Positions 43,437-51,395 are shown, numbered from the stretch's first letter. The stretch is 64,000 bases of DNA from Chryseobacterium kimseyorum (GCF_025971945.1 NZ_JAPDHW010000007.1:1-64000); one strand, 5' to 3'. The notes: generated by a model not told the origin, from the sequence alone. Program-made: numbers and translations.

Positions 43437-43508
43437 TGATTCATAGTGTAATTGGCAGCACACAAGACTTTGACTCTTGTTGTTCAGGTTCGAGTCCTGA
43501 TGAATCAG
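43437..43508 (+). tRNA. tRNA-Gln(TTG)
   Basis: Good cloverleaf: acceptor TGATTCA/TGAATCA, D stem GTGT/GCAC, anticodon stem CAAGA/TCTTG with loop CTTTGAC (anticodon TTG), T stem TCAGG/CCTGA with loop TTCGAGT, discriminator G, as in glutamine tRNAs. No CCA encoded. Confidence 0.8.
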
Positions 43509-43529
43509 CAAAATTTATCTGTCATCATT

Positions 43530-43646
43530 GAAAAGGCTTTGTGTTCTTAGCTGAGTGAAATCGAAGATTCGACAAAGTCAAACGCCCTTGCGAACTTTAA
43601 TAGCAGTGGGTAGTAAAAAATCTTTGCGGACTTTGCGTTAAAATAA
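43530..43646. repeat. 'Ctttgcgt' intergenic repeat family, copy 2 (upstream of the ykuK-like gene)
   Basis: The most complete copy: GGCTTTGTGTTCTTAGCTG, AAATCGAAGATTCGACAAAG, CAAACGCCCTTGCGAAC, and ATCTTTGCGGACTTTGCGTT at the end. Confidence 0.82.
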
Positions 43647-43725
43647 GCACGGTGCCGGAGTACAGATATTAAAATAATTATTCATAGAAATTTTAAACAA
43701 AACAAATTTAAAACATGTTAAAAAA

Positions 43726-44211
43726 ATGGAAACGCAACAACAAACATGGCAAAACATGACCGGAAAGATTTTCCGAAATACGATCACCAATTTGGTAGAA
43801 GAGGCCATCATCCGCGAACAGGCAAATGGATACCGACTGAAAGTTTGTGTGGGTTCAGATTCCCACGTTTATGGCGATGAGATCAGTTATGCAACCGCAG
43901 TTGTCTTTATCCGTGAAGGAAAAGGAGCGTTTACCTTTATCAGAAAAGAAAGAGAATTTCAGAAAATCAGCATCAAAGAACGAATGCTCAACGAGGTCAA
44001 CAAATCTGTAGAAATCGCATATGCCATCTGTTCAGTTTTAGAAATGTATAATGTCGAAATGGAAGTTCACGCCGACATCAATACCGATCCTGAATTCAAA
44101 TCCAACGTCGCTTTGAAAGACACAATGGGATATATTTTGGGAATGGGATATGTTTTTAAAGCAAAACCTTTTGCTTTCGCAAGTTCCAATTGTGCGGATA
44201 TGATGGTGTAG
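43726..44211 (+). CDS. YkuK-type ribonuclease H-like protein (DUF458)
   Basis: A 161-residue DUF458/YkuK protein, predicted RNase H fold. Motifs: LKVCVGSDSHVYGDEISYAT (residues ~38-57) with the first catalytic-type Asp, 'VVFIREGKGAFTFIRKER', and 'MEVHADINTDPEFKSNVALK' with further acidic residues. The biochemical activity is not established; the fold suggests RNA cleavage or binding. It follows the tRNA-like array and precedes a cyclic-phosphate-processing receiver protein and a phosphoesterase on the same strand, a set that points to RNA end processing. Confidence 0.85.
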   Translation: METQQQTWQNMTGKIFRNTITNLVEEAIIREQANGYRLKVCVGSDSHVYGDEISYATAVVFIREGKGAFTFIRKEREFQKISIKERMLNEVNKSVEIAYAICSVLEMYNVEMEVHADINTDPEFKSNVALKDTMGYILGMGYVFKAKPFAFASSNCADMMV

Positions 44212-44256
44212 AAGCAGGAAGCAGGAAGCAGGAAGCAGGGAGAGGGAAGCGGGAAG
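44211..44256. repeat. GAAGCAG heptamer tandem repeat
   Basis: Four perfect GAAGCAG units (44211-44238) followed by degenerate ones (GGAGAGGGAAGCGGGAAG), immediately at the stop codon of the preceding gene. It is likely to vary in copy number. Confidence 0.85.
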
Positions 44257-44320
44257 TTTGGTAGTATGATGTAAATTTCTGGCATCCAGCTTTTGACTTC
44301 CAACCTATAAAATTATTGAA

Positions 44321-44692
44321 ATGACAAAAAGACTACTTTTTTTGGATGATCTGAGACATCCAATTGATGCTTATCACTATACAAAGCAAGATATTTTCCT
44401 CAGAGACGACTGGGAAATTGTTCGGAATTACCATCAATTTGTAAGTTCAATTTTAGTAGAAGGATTTCCTGAATTTATTTCCTTTGATCACGATCTTGCT
44501 GACGAAGATTACCTAGAATCAGATTCTCACGAAATTCCTGAAAAGACAGGTTACGAATGTGCAAAATGGTTAATAAATTATTGTATGGATCATAATGTAG
44601 AATTACCGAAGTTTTTCAGTCACTCAATGAATCCTGTAGGCAAGGAGAACATTGAAAGTTTATTAAACAATTACAAAAAATTAACCCGCTGA
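44321..44692 (+). CDS. Cyclic-phosphate-processing receiver-domain protein (cREC-like)
   Basis: A 123-residue receiver-like domain. It begins KRLLFLDDLRHPIDAYHY, has 'DDWEIVRNYHQFVSSILVEG' and the diagnostic FISFDHDLADEDY in the middle, and ends HSMNPVGKENIESLLNNY. This matches the family annotated as cyclic-phosphate processing receiver domain, described in RNA-repair contexts. The phosphoacceptor region is modified relative to response regulators (DD at the start, DHD in the middle), suggesting a phosphoesterase-like role. It sits between a YkuK-like gene and a metallophosphoesterase gene. Confidence 0.75.
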   Translation: MTKRLLFLDDLRHPIDAYHYTKQDIFLRDDWEIVRNYHQFVSSILVEGFPEFISFDHDLADEDYLESDSHEIPEKTGYECAKWLINYCMDHNVELPKFFSHSMNPVGKENIESLLNNYKKLTR

Positions 44693-44770
44693 CAGCAGAA
44701 ATATTAGTTGGAAGTTTTTACAAATAGAAAACTTCCGGCAACCTGCATCCAGCACCAAAAATTAAAAAAA

Positions 44771-45334
44771 ATGAAAACAAATATATTCTTTACCGCAGAC
44801 CATCATTTTGGTCATTCCAATATTATAAAATTTTCCGAACGGCCGTTTGAGTCGTTGGAACAGATGAATGAAGAACTCATCAAAAGGTGGAATGAGAAAA
44901 TCGGTAAAGATGATACCGTCTACCATCTGGGTGATGTCAGTTTAGGTAAACCGGATTTTACAAAAGAAATTCTGGATCGGCTCAACGGCAAAATCCATCT
45001 GATCAAGGGCAATCATGAAGGAGCAACCTTGACTTATCCGAAAAGATTTGAATCGATAAAAGATTATCATGAATTGCGGATTGATGAACCGGAGAACGGC
45101 AACGGCAAACAGAAGATTATTCTTTTGCATTACGCAATGCGAACCTGGAATGGCTCACATCGCGGAACCTGGCAACTCTACGGTCATTCACACGGAACTT
45201 TGCCTGATGACGAGATGAGTTTAAGCCTCGACGTCGGAGTAGATTGTCACAATTTTTATCCGGTTTCATATGAAGAAGTGAAGAGTTTGATGCAGAAAAA
45301 GAAATGGACACCACCGTTTGCCCCGAGAAATTAG
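44771..45334 (+). CDS. Calcineurin-like metallophosphoesterase
   Basis: A 187-residue metallophosphoesterase. All five family motifs are visible: FFTADHHFGH (DxH), YHLGDVSLG (GD), IKGNHEG (GNHE), LLHYAMRTWNGSHRG (H) and LYGHSHG (GHxH). The start at ATG 44771 removes an implausible N-terminal extension. These small stand-alone enzymes hydrolyse phosphodiesters or 2',3'-cyclic phosphates. It is placed inside the tRNA-like region, followed by further tRNA-like pieces, so a role in RNA end healing is plausible but inferred. Confidence 0.88.
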   Translation: MKTNIFFTADHHFGHSNIIKFSERPFESLEQMNEELIKRWNEKIGKDDTVYHLGDVSLGKPDFTKEILDRLNGKIHLIKGNHEGATLTYPKRFESIKDYHELRIDEPENGNGKQKIILLHYAMRTWNGSHRGTWQLYGHSHGTLPDDEMSLSLDVGVDCHNFYPVSYEEVKSLMQKKKWTPPFAPRN

Positions 45335-45543
45335 ATAAAATTAAAATAATTTATTTCTACGCAAAATGATTGCGCAATAGCATCTTTACTTTGCATCATC
45401 AATTAGAAATAATACTAAAATTCATCGATGGATTTCAGTCAAAATATCAGACAGGTCATGTTGAGCGTTTCGGTATATCGCCATTGCAGAAGGGTTTGTT
45501 GAGAAACATGAGTCTTTTCTGTTCAGCTTGATCTGAAGGTTTT
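45335..45543. other. Non-coding leader before the second tRNA-like group
   Basis: TTTACTTTGC near 45390 resembles the promoter box upstream of the first group (near 42189). Otherwise no recognisable gene. Confidence 0.4.
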
Positions 45544-45607
45544 AGAAATTTGCCAAAAAATTTCACCATAACGCTATGGGTCGAAGGTTCGAGTCCTTCT
45601 ATTTCTT
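45544..45607 (+). ncRNA. tRNA-like RNA apparently lacking a D arm
   Basis: Acceptor-like AGAAATT pairs with TATTTCT (six of seven). A T arm GAAGG/CCTTC with loop TTCGAGT is perfect. Between them lies a single hairpin, CCATA-ACGC-TATGG, in place of the anticodon arm, and no D arm. Total about 63 nt. This is a tRNA-shaped molecule that cannot act as a normal tRNA. Confidence 0.5.
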
Positions 45608-45610
45608 TCG

Positions 45611-45679
45611 GGAAATATAACTCAGTTCGGTTAGAGTAATAGCAATTTTTGATGTGTGGGTTCGAATCCCACTGCCAAT
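45611..45679 (+). ncRNA. Degenerate tRNA-like sequence with intact T arm
   Basis: D stem ACTC/GAGT with AGTTCGGTTA loop and T arm GTGGG/CCCAC with loop TTCGAAT are good, but the 5' strand GGAAATA does not pair with TGCCAAT and the variable region is missing. Either decayed or a specialised RNA. Confidence 0.4.
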
Positions 45680-45683
45680 TCGG

Positions 45684-45732
45684 TTGGTATGGCGAAATGG
45701 TTGACGCGCTACAATTAAGTTTGTAGTATCAT
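45684..45732 (+). ncRNA. tRNA-Leu(TAA)-like 5' half
   Basis: TGGTATGGCGAAATGGTTGA resembles the 5' half of a leucine tRNA. The next hairpin CTACA/TGTAG carries ATTAAGTT (TAA anticodon, 8-nt loop). No variable or T arm follows. Instead there is a 7-bp hairpin AAATAGA/TCTATTT. Confidence 0.4.
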
Positions 45733-45797
45733 TTTAAATAGACTCAAAATCTATTTTGATGGAGTTTTTAAATGTTTTCTCATTCATAAAAACATTT

Positions 45798-45822
45798 CTC
45801 AGAGGAAAATTCTGAGGTTTTT
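45798..45822 (+). terminator. Terminator of the second tRNA-like group
   Basis: CTCAGA/TCTGAG stem with loop GGAAAAT followed by GTTTTTTC. Confidence 0.75.
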
Positions 45823-45938
45823 TCAGTTGTTAAATCAACAATTTGAAAAAGCTTGCAGGAAAAGATGATTTTGGAAAAATGAAGTTTAGTTTAATAGACT
45901 GACGATTGTTCGGTCAATTTTCTATGATGACGGTTTTT

Positions 45939-46052
45939 GCGTGAGCGATGGTAACGGATACCCCGCAGTGAAGAGGCGACAGCCGATGAGCGAGGAGTAG
46001 AAGTGGACGTAGCGACCCGGGCTGCTGCCTTTGCAGTGGAGAGGGACACGCC
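45939..46052. other. GC-rich structured intergenic element
   Basis: A ~114-bp block, from GCGTGAGCGATGGTAACGG to GAGGGACACGCCC, is far more GC-rich than its surroundings. GCGTG and CACGC at its ends can pair (with GGC...GCC options inside, e.g. GGCGACAGCC). It has no reading frame of quality and might be an RNA or a mobile repeat. Confidence 0.5.
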
Positions 46053-46202
46053 CAAAATTTGAAAATAGCAATAAAGTTGAATATCAGGTTTTGATACAGA
46101 TGGATTTTTTATAAACCGCTTTTCTTCCGCCATTTTTTGGATGAGAAAATTTCAGAATTTCCTTTTTTAATTAAAATTAATAACACTTTAAAAACAAATA
46201 TA

Positions 46203-47300
46203 ATGATTAAAAATGTACAAATTAAAGCATACCAGGTCGGTCTGGTTTTTAAAAACCGAAACTTAACCGAAATTTTGAAAGAAGGCAATTACTGGCTTTT
46301 CGGAAACAAATCTGTAGAGATTTTTGAAATGAAAGCCCAGTTCAGAGCCGGCGACGATTTGAATCTTTTGCTGAAAAATAAAGATTTAGCTTCAATGATT
46401 GAGCTTGTAGATGTGAAAGACGGCGAAATCGTTTTGGTTTACGAAAACGGAATCTTTAAAGAAGTTTTGAACGTGGGTCAATATGCTTTCTGGAAAGAAA
46501 TTGTGAACAGAGAATTTCAAAAAGTGGATTTAACGAAAGTTGAAATCACCGAGAATATTTCTAAAACAATTTTAGAGAATATCAAGTTGAAAAGTTATGT
46601 CAGAAAGTTTGTCATCGCCAATCAATACAAAGGTTTGCTGTTGATTGACGGTAAATTGACCCAGGTTTTGGAAGCCGGAACATTCTACTTTTGGAACAAC
46701 GAAACTTCTGTCGAAGTGAAAGCTGTAGATACGAGAATGCAGCAAATGGAAATCGCCGGACAGGAATTGCTGACCAAAGATAAAGCGATGTTGCGAATCA
46801 ATTTTTACGTGCGTTATCAAGTTGAAAACGTGGTGAAAGCCTTGATGAACAACAAAGAATACGACAAGCAACTTTATATTTTGATGCAGTTGGCGTTGCG
46901 TGAATTCGTTGGAGCATTGACTTTAGATGAATTGCTGATTAAAAAAGATTCTGTCGGCAGAGAAATTTTGGAAAACCTTGGAGCAAAAGCCGATGACTTA
47001 GGTTTGAAAGCCTCTGACGCGGGAATTCGGGATGTGATTTTGACTGGTGAAATGAAAGAAATCATGAACCAGGTTTTGATAGCCGAGAAAAAAGCGCAGG
47101 CCAACAGCATTATGCGTCGTGAAGAAACGGCTTCCACAAGAAGTTTGCTCAATACCGCAAAATTAATGGAGGAAAACGACGTTTTGTGGAAACTGAAAGA
47201 AATGGAATACATGGAGAAAATTGCCGACAAAATCGGTGACATCACAGTTTCCGGAAACAGCAATATCGTTTCTCAGTTGAAGGAGATTTTCGCTAAATAA
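46203..47300 (+). CDS. SPFH/Band-7 (slipin-like) protein
   Basis: About 365 residues from ATG 46203; the TTG-started extension from 46137 is unlikely. The N-terminal ~125 residues (IKNVQIKAYQVGLVFKNRNL, EGNYWLFGNKSVEIFEMKAQ) and the following SPFH domain ('YKGLLLIDGKLTQVLEAGTF', 'KDKAMLRINFYVRYQVENVV') are soluble without a clear membrane anchor. The domain continues with 'ALREFVGALTLDELL' and 'LGLKASDAGIRDVILTGEMK', a slipin-type end. SPFH proteins build oligomeric membrane scaffolds. Band-7 proteins have been described next to tRNA-like RNAs in bacterial RNA-repair loci, exactly the context here. Confidence 0.88.
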   Translation: MIKNVQIKAYQVGLVFKNRNLTEILKEGNYWLFGNKSVEIFEMKAQFRAGDDLNLLLKNKDLASMIELVDVKDGEIVLVYENGIFKEVLNVGQYAFWKEIVNREFQKVDLTKVEITENISKTILENIKLKSYVRKFVIANQYKGLLLIDGKLTQVLEAGTFYFWNNETSVEVKAVDTRMQQMEIAGQELLTKDKAMLRINFYVRYQVENVVKALMNNKEYDKQLYILMQLALREFVGALTLDELLIKKDSVGREILENLGAKADDLGLKASDAGIRDVILTGEMKEIMNQVLIAEKKAQANSIMRREETASTRSLLNTAKLMEENDVLWKLKEMEYMEKIADKIGDITVSGNSNIVSQLKEIFAK

Positions 47301-47317
47301 TTTTTAAATAAAAGAAG

Positions 47318-47346
47318 ACCAGTTCAATCATGAGCTGGTTTTTTTA
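47318..47346 (+). terminator. Terminator of the SPFH gene
   Basis: ACCAGTTC (47318-47325)/GAGCTGGT (47332-47339), then seven Ts. Confidence 0.85.
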
Positions 47347-47351
47347 TGATT

Positions 47352-47636
47352 CTAGTTCGGGTATTCCTCTGCCAGCTTTTTATCCAACACAAACGGAACG
47401 ACCGGTACAACGGATGCAACGAGATAAAGAGCAATTCTCATCAGACTCCATCGGTATTTGATGGCTGCCAAAATTAAAAAGACAAAAAAGACGAGAAACA
47501 AAACTCCGTGAATCCATCCAAAATATTTTACAGCGTGTGGGAAGTCGAAAAAATATTTCAAAGGCATCGCGATAAAAAGCAGAATCAGATATGAAATACC
47601 TTCTATCACGGCTGTTTTTCGATATAAATTTATCAT
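47352..47636 (-). CDS. DUF3817 family integral membrane protein
   Basis: A 94-residue protein with three hydrophobic helices: EGISYLILLFIAMPLKYFFD, HGVLFLVFFVFLILAAIKY and RIALYLVASVVPVVPFVLDK. Length, the N-terminal RxxxxxEGxSYL and the PFVLDKKL end agree with DUF3817. Function unknown. It converges with the SPFH gene and appears monocistronic. Confidence 0.85.
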   Translation of the reverse strand: MINLYRKTAVIEGISYLILLFIAMPLKYFFDFPHAVKYFGWIHGVLFLVFFVFLILAAIKYRWSLMRIALYLVASVVPVVPFVLDKKLAEEYPN

Positions 47637-47808
47637 TTTAATAATTTTGGAATTTCTTTGTTTTCTACTGCAATATTAGATGATTTCTCTTGAATGGGCA
47701 ATATCGGAGCTTTGTGAAACAGCAAAATCATTTATCAACTGAAAGAAATTTTTACAAATTATTTTTAAAACTAAACAGGTTTCAAAAAATATCACCTTTT
47801 TATTCCAG

Positions 47809-47866
47809 CAAAAAGTCCCAAAGGGACGGCCTGACAAAGTATCGGACTTCAGTCCGATTAAAAAAT
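47809..47866. repeat. Paired-hairpin intergenic repeat
   Basis: AAAAAGTCCCAAAGGGACGG forms one hairpin (GTCCC/GGGAC), and ATCGGACTTCAGTCCGAT a second. Same family as 53581-53635. Confidence 0.75.
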
Positions 47867-47874
47867 GCTTGACT

Positions 47875-48333
47875 TTAAATCATTTCACTGCTTTTCTCCA
47901 TCCACTCCTGATAAGAAATCACGCCCAGTTCCGGTTTTCCAACACCTTCCAAAATCGAAATAAATTCGAGCTGATTTCCATCGGGATCGTTAAAGTAGAT
48001 TGCTAAAGCCGGCATCCACGCAAAAACCATCGGTTGAATTGACCCGTTCTTCATGAAGTTGTAAGGTTGTAGGTTTTTAGTTTTCAAAAAATCAACTGAA
48101 TAATTCAGAATGTCATTTGTGTCTGCTGAAAAAGCAAAATGTCTGGTCTGTAAATTTTCTTTCTGTTCCCACAAACCAAGCATAGATTCTTTCTGGTCGC
48201 CAATCCACAGAAAAGCGATAGGTCTTGTTTCGTCCATGTGAGCCAACTTTAAGCCTAAAACTTCGGTGTAAAACTGTATTGAATTTTCTAAATTGCTTAC
48301 CTGGATGTGTGTTTCGTAAAGTCCTTTTATCAT
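47875..48333 (-). CDS. VOC (glyoxalase/bleomycin resistance) family protein
   Basis: A 152-residue vicinal-oxygen-chelate protein. It opens with MIKGLYETHIQVSNLENSIQFY and has a VLGLKL turn and HFAFSADTNDI in the middle. It ends with AIYFNDPDGNQLEFISIL, the conserved metal-ligand (His, Glu) strand pattern. Function within the superfamily (lyase, dioxygenase, resistance) cannot be inferred. Single gene. Confidence 0.9.
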   Translation of the reverse strand: MIKGLYETHIQVSNLENSIQFYTEVLGLKLAHMDETRPIAFLWIGDQKESMLGLWEQKENLQTRHFAFSADTNDILNYSVDFLKTKNLQPYNFMKNGSIQPMVFAWMPALAIYFNDPDGNQLEFISILEGVGKPELGVISYQEWMEKSSEMI

Positions 48334-48537
48334 TATTAAAAATTTAATTAGACAAAACTATAAAACGGATTTTCTAAAATTTAAAATCTACGATTCCTTT
48401 ATTAAAAATGAATGATAGATATATTTCATTTTGCCTTACAATTAAATTTTATCTTTAATGTGTGATATTTTTTTTTATCTTGAATTGTAACTAAATGGGT
48501 ATCTATACTGTCATCTATTTGTAAAATCTTATCAATT

Positions 48538-49830
48538 ATGCTAAAACTAATTTTAAATGTATTCATTTTTCTTTTCTCCGTAATTTTTGCTCAATTTTCA
48601 GGGCAGATGCTATACCAGATTTATCAGGGAGTGAATGTTGAAAAATATCAAGGTAAAAACTTTATTCTGGAAGGGAAAATATTCTATAACAACGAGATTT
48701 CCAATAGTTCGTGGATTGTACTTGCCACCGTGCCGATGAACAGTAAAGGCAAAGTAATGAAAGATCCTACACACACTCCCGATGCTGGAATTTACTATAA
48801 AAAAGGAGAGTGGAGCTCATACGAAATGAAAGGTAAAATCGATAAAAATGCGATGGGACTTGTGATCGGAGTTTCTGTAGCAGGTAAAGGAAGTTATTAT
48901 CTTGATGATTTTAAATTGTATGTTTTGGATGGTAAGGATAAAATCGAAATTCCTGTGAAGAACGGCGATTTTGAAGAAGGTTCATTGATGCCTTGGCAAT
49001 CCCACGCTGCGGAAAAAGGTTCTACAATGTCAATCTCGACGGCTAAATCTTTTTCAGGAAAACAGTCATTGCTGATTGATAATTCAGACGCAGATGTTAA
49101 GCCAACTTTTGGCAATAACAAAGAAGTCGGAAAAATGATTGATATCAACGGTGTTAAATTATACTATGAAATCTATGGACAAGGCTACCCGCTTTTGCTA
49201 ATCCACGGAAACAACAGTTCGATGGCGAGTTTTGATAATCAGTTGGAAGTTTTAAGCAAAAAATATCAGGTGATAGGATTAGACAGTCGTGGACAAGGAA
49301 ACTCCACTTCAGACGATGTGAGATTAACCTATGAATTAATGGCGGATGATGTCAACGTATTTTTAGATAAATTAAATCTTAAAAATGTCAACGTATTAGG
49401 CTGGAGCGACGGCGGAAACATTGCGGTCATATTAGGAATGGAACATCCTGACAAAGTAAAGAAAATGGCTATAATGGGAACGGTTTTGTATAATAACGAA
49501 ACTTCAGTAGATCCTGAAATCAATAAAATACTCCATCAACAGGTCAATGAAATGAAGGCAAGAGGCGTCGCAGAAAACAATATGGATTACCGTTTAAAAA
49601 TGCTGCTTCTCACCGAGCCTAATATCAATCCGGACGCTTTGAAAAAAATACAGGCTCCAACTTTGGTAATGGCCGGAGAGCATGATGTGATGCCGGAAAA
49701 ACACACCCGACTCATCGCCGATAAAATTCCGAATGGGAAAATGTTGATTTTCAAAGGTGGAGATCATGAGGCTCCTAAAAATATGCCCGAAAAATTTAAT
49801 AAAGCCATTTTGGAATTTTTCGAAAAATAA
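48538..49830 (+). CDS. Secreted alpha/beta hydrolase with N-terminal carbohydrate-binding-like domain
   Basis: A 430-residue protein with a signal peptide (MLKLILNVFIFLFSVIFAQF). Residues ~25-190 look like a jelly-roll (CBM-like) module, with 'VSVAGKGSYYLDDFKLYVLD' and 'GDFEEGSLMPWQSHAAEKG'. The C-terminal part is an alpha/beta hydrolase: LLIHGNNSSM (oxyanion region), nucleophile Ser290 in VLGWSDGGNIAV, Asp in MAGEHDVMP and His in KGGDHEAP. A lipase/esterase-like activity outside the cytoplasm is probable; the substrate is unknown. It stands alone, with a 204-bp leader. Confidence 0.88.
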   Translation: MLKLILNVFIFLFSVIFAQFSGQMLYQIYQGVNVEKYQGKNFILEGKIFYNNEISNSSWIVLATVPMNSKGKVMKDPTHTPDAGIYYKKGEWSSYEMKGKIDKNAMGLVIGVSVAGKGSYYLDDFKLYVLDGKDKIEIPVKNGDFEEGSLMPWQSHAAEKGSTMSISTAKSFSGKQSLLIDNSDADVKPTFGNNKEVGKMIDINGVKLYYEIYGQGYPLLLIHGNNSSMASFDNQLEVLSKKYQVIGLDSRGQGNSTSDDVRLTYELMADDVNVFLDKLNLKNVNVLGWSDGGNIAVILGMEHPDKVKKMAIMGTVLYNNETSVDPEINKILHQQVNEMKARGVAENNMDYRLKMLLLTEPNINPDALKKIQAPTLVMAGEHDVMPEKHTRLIADKIPNGKMLIFKGGDHEAPKNMPEKFNKAILEFFEK

Positions 49831-49842
49831 AAAATGTATTGA

Positions 49843-50457
49843 TTATTTAATGGATTTTCTTTCCAAAATCTCAATCCTTTCCAAAATGCTGGAGAGGATA
49901 TTTTTTTGCTCAGAAGATAAATAGCCAGCGATTTTGTACACCTCTTTTTCAGAATGATTTTGATCTGAAACTGAACTTAGATACTGCAGATTTCCATTTT
50001 CAATACATAACAGAGTTTCAGGATTTTCTTCCAACATATTCGACTTCATTAAAAACAAAAAGTCCCCAATTTTATAATTTGACAAAACCGATGTGCTTTT
50101 TTTGAATTCATAGATTAAATCAATATTTGCTAATGCTTTTTGCAGTGAGTTGTATTGAATGTTGTTTTCAAAATTATTCTCCTGATAAGGCAGATCTGAA
50201 TTAAAGGAGAGTTGGAATTTTTCGAAATTTTCCGGCTTATTTAAATCATCAACAGTTAACGGAACAGTCAGAAATTTGTCTAAATCGAGATTAAAGTAAT
50301 GAACTACAGTTAGTAAAGTGGCGATTTTAGGTTCTGAACGTCCTTCTTCATACGCGCCGATAACGCCTCGATTCAGTTCAAATAAATCTGCGAATGCCTG
50401 CTGGCTTAAACCTTTTGCATGTCGTATTGTCTTAATGTTAGCTCCGAAAAAACTCAT
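49843..50457 (-). CDS. XRE family helix-turn-helix regulator
   Basis: About 204 residues from ATG 50457. The HTH_XRE domain spans residues ~2-60: FGANIKTIRHAKGLSQQAFA followed by LFELNRGVIGAYEEGRSEP. The remaining ~140 residues are unlike peptidase S24 (no Ser-Lys pair seen) and may be a sensor part. The in-frame extension to 50520 lacks family likeness. It is convergent with the secreted hydrolase gene and divergent from the OB-fold gene at 50659, which it may control. Confidence 0.88.
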   Translation of the reverse strand: MSFFGANIKTIRHAKGLSQQAFADLFELNRGVIGAYEEGRSEPKIATLLTVVHYFNLDLDKFLTVPLTVDDLNKPENFEKFQLSFNSDLPYQENNFENNIQYNSLQKALANIDLIYEFKKSTSVLSNYKIGDFLFLMKSNMLEENPETLLCIENGNLQYLSSVSDQNHSEKEVYKIAGYLSSEQKNILSSILERIEILERKSIK

Positions 50458-50658
50458 AAGTTCTAATCTTTTTTGCAAATGTAAGACTAAATTTAATTGT
50501 TTTGCTAATATTATTTGCATTTTAATATATTTTTATTATATTTGTGAACATCCGATATAAATGAAGTGTTTTGGTGAGGTTTTTTAGTCGGAATGTTTTA
50601 AATATTTAATAAGATTTGAATATTTATTGCAAAATAAATAATCTATTAATAATGAATT

Positions 50659-51306
50659 ATGATTGATCAGGAATTTTTAAATATAGCTTTTTCTCCGGTT
50701 AACACGGTTTTATCTGTGTTGCTGATCTTATCGGTCATTTACTGGCTCTTTACCATTATCACTGGACTGGATATAGATGTCGGGCTGGATGCTGATATTG
50801 ATACTGATGTCAACAGTCCGGATGGTCACTTTCATGTTGGGGATGATGCTTCGGGGTGGCTTCAGTTTCTGAAATTTCTGAATCTTGATATTGTACCGAT
50901 CACGTATTTCCTGACGCTTTCACTTTTACTGACCTGGTTGGGTTCATTTTATCTCGAGTCTTTTTTCTCTTTTGAAATTTGGATCTCGGCTTTAATGGTA
51001 ATTCCGATATTTTTCATCAGCATTCTGTTGACGAAATTAATTTTAAAACCATTAAATCCATTCTTCAGAGAAATTAATCACAAGGGCGAAATTCCACATG
51101 ATTTTCTGGGGCGACAGGGGAGAATGAAATCAACCATCCACGGAGATAAAACCGGAATGCTGGAAGTGTTCGTAGGAAAAGATCCGATGATCCTGATGGT
51201 GAGAAGCAAAGATGGTGAAGTCATTAATCATGGAACGACTGTTTACATCGTAGATGAAGACCGCGAGAAAAGAATTTATTACGTCGCTGAAGAAATAAAA
51301 TTTTAA
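50659..51306 (+). CDS. OB-fold membrane protein (YqiJ/NfeD-like)
   Basis: A 215-residue protein. Three membrane helices (LSVLLILSVIYWLFTIITGL; FLTLSLLLTWLGSFYLESFF; ALMVIPIFFISILLTKLIL) precede a C-terminal OB-like domain with 'FLGRQGRMKSTIHGDKTGML' and 'MVRSKDGEVINHGTTVYIVD'. An acidic loop (DIDVGLDADIDTDVNSPDG) follows the first helix. This is the plan of YqiJ-type proteins, which pair with YqiK-type flotillins; the next large gene is indeed a flotillin. Confidence 0.82.
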   Translation: MIDQEFLNIAFSPVNTVLSVLLILSVIYWLFTIITGLDIDVGLDADIDTDVNSPDGHFHVGDDASGWLQFLKFLNLDIVPITYFLTLSLLLTWLGSFYLESFFSFEIWISALMVIPIFFISILLTKLILKPLNPFFREINHKGEIPHDFLGRQGRMKSTIHGDKTGMLEVFVGKDPMILMVRSKDGEVINHGTTVYIVDEDREKRIYYVAEEIKF

Positions 51307-51395
51307 AAAGTAAAACAATGATCACCTTATTTATGCTGATGTTCAGCTATATTTTAGAATTGCTTCTTTAATTAGTATTAATCATTTTATTGTCA

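Noticed and set aside
42441..43508. CRISPR-like array
   Set aside because: Repeats are of unequal length and spacing and the units between are tRNA-type sequences; no cas genes are present.
45891..46133. Minus-strand 80-codon frame
   Set aside because: Low-complexity Ala/Ser/Arg translation of the GC-rich structured element; no support as a gene.
51318..51371. 17-codon hydrophobic frame between the OB-fold and flotillin genes
   Set aside because: Too short to support; could be chance in AT-rich DNA.
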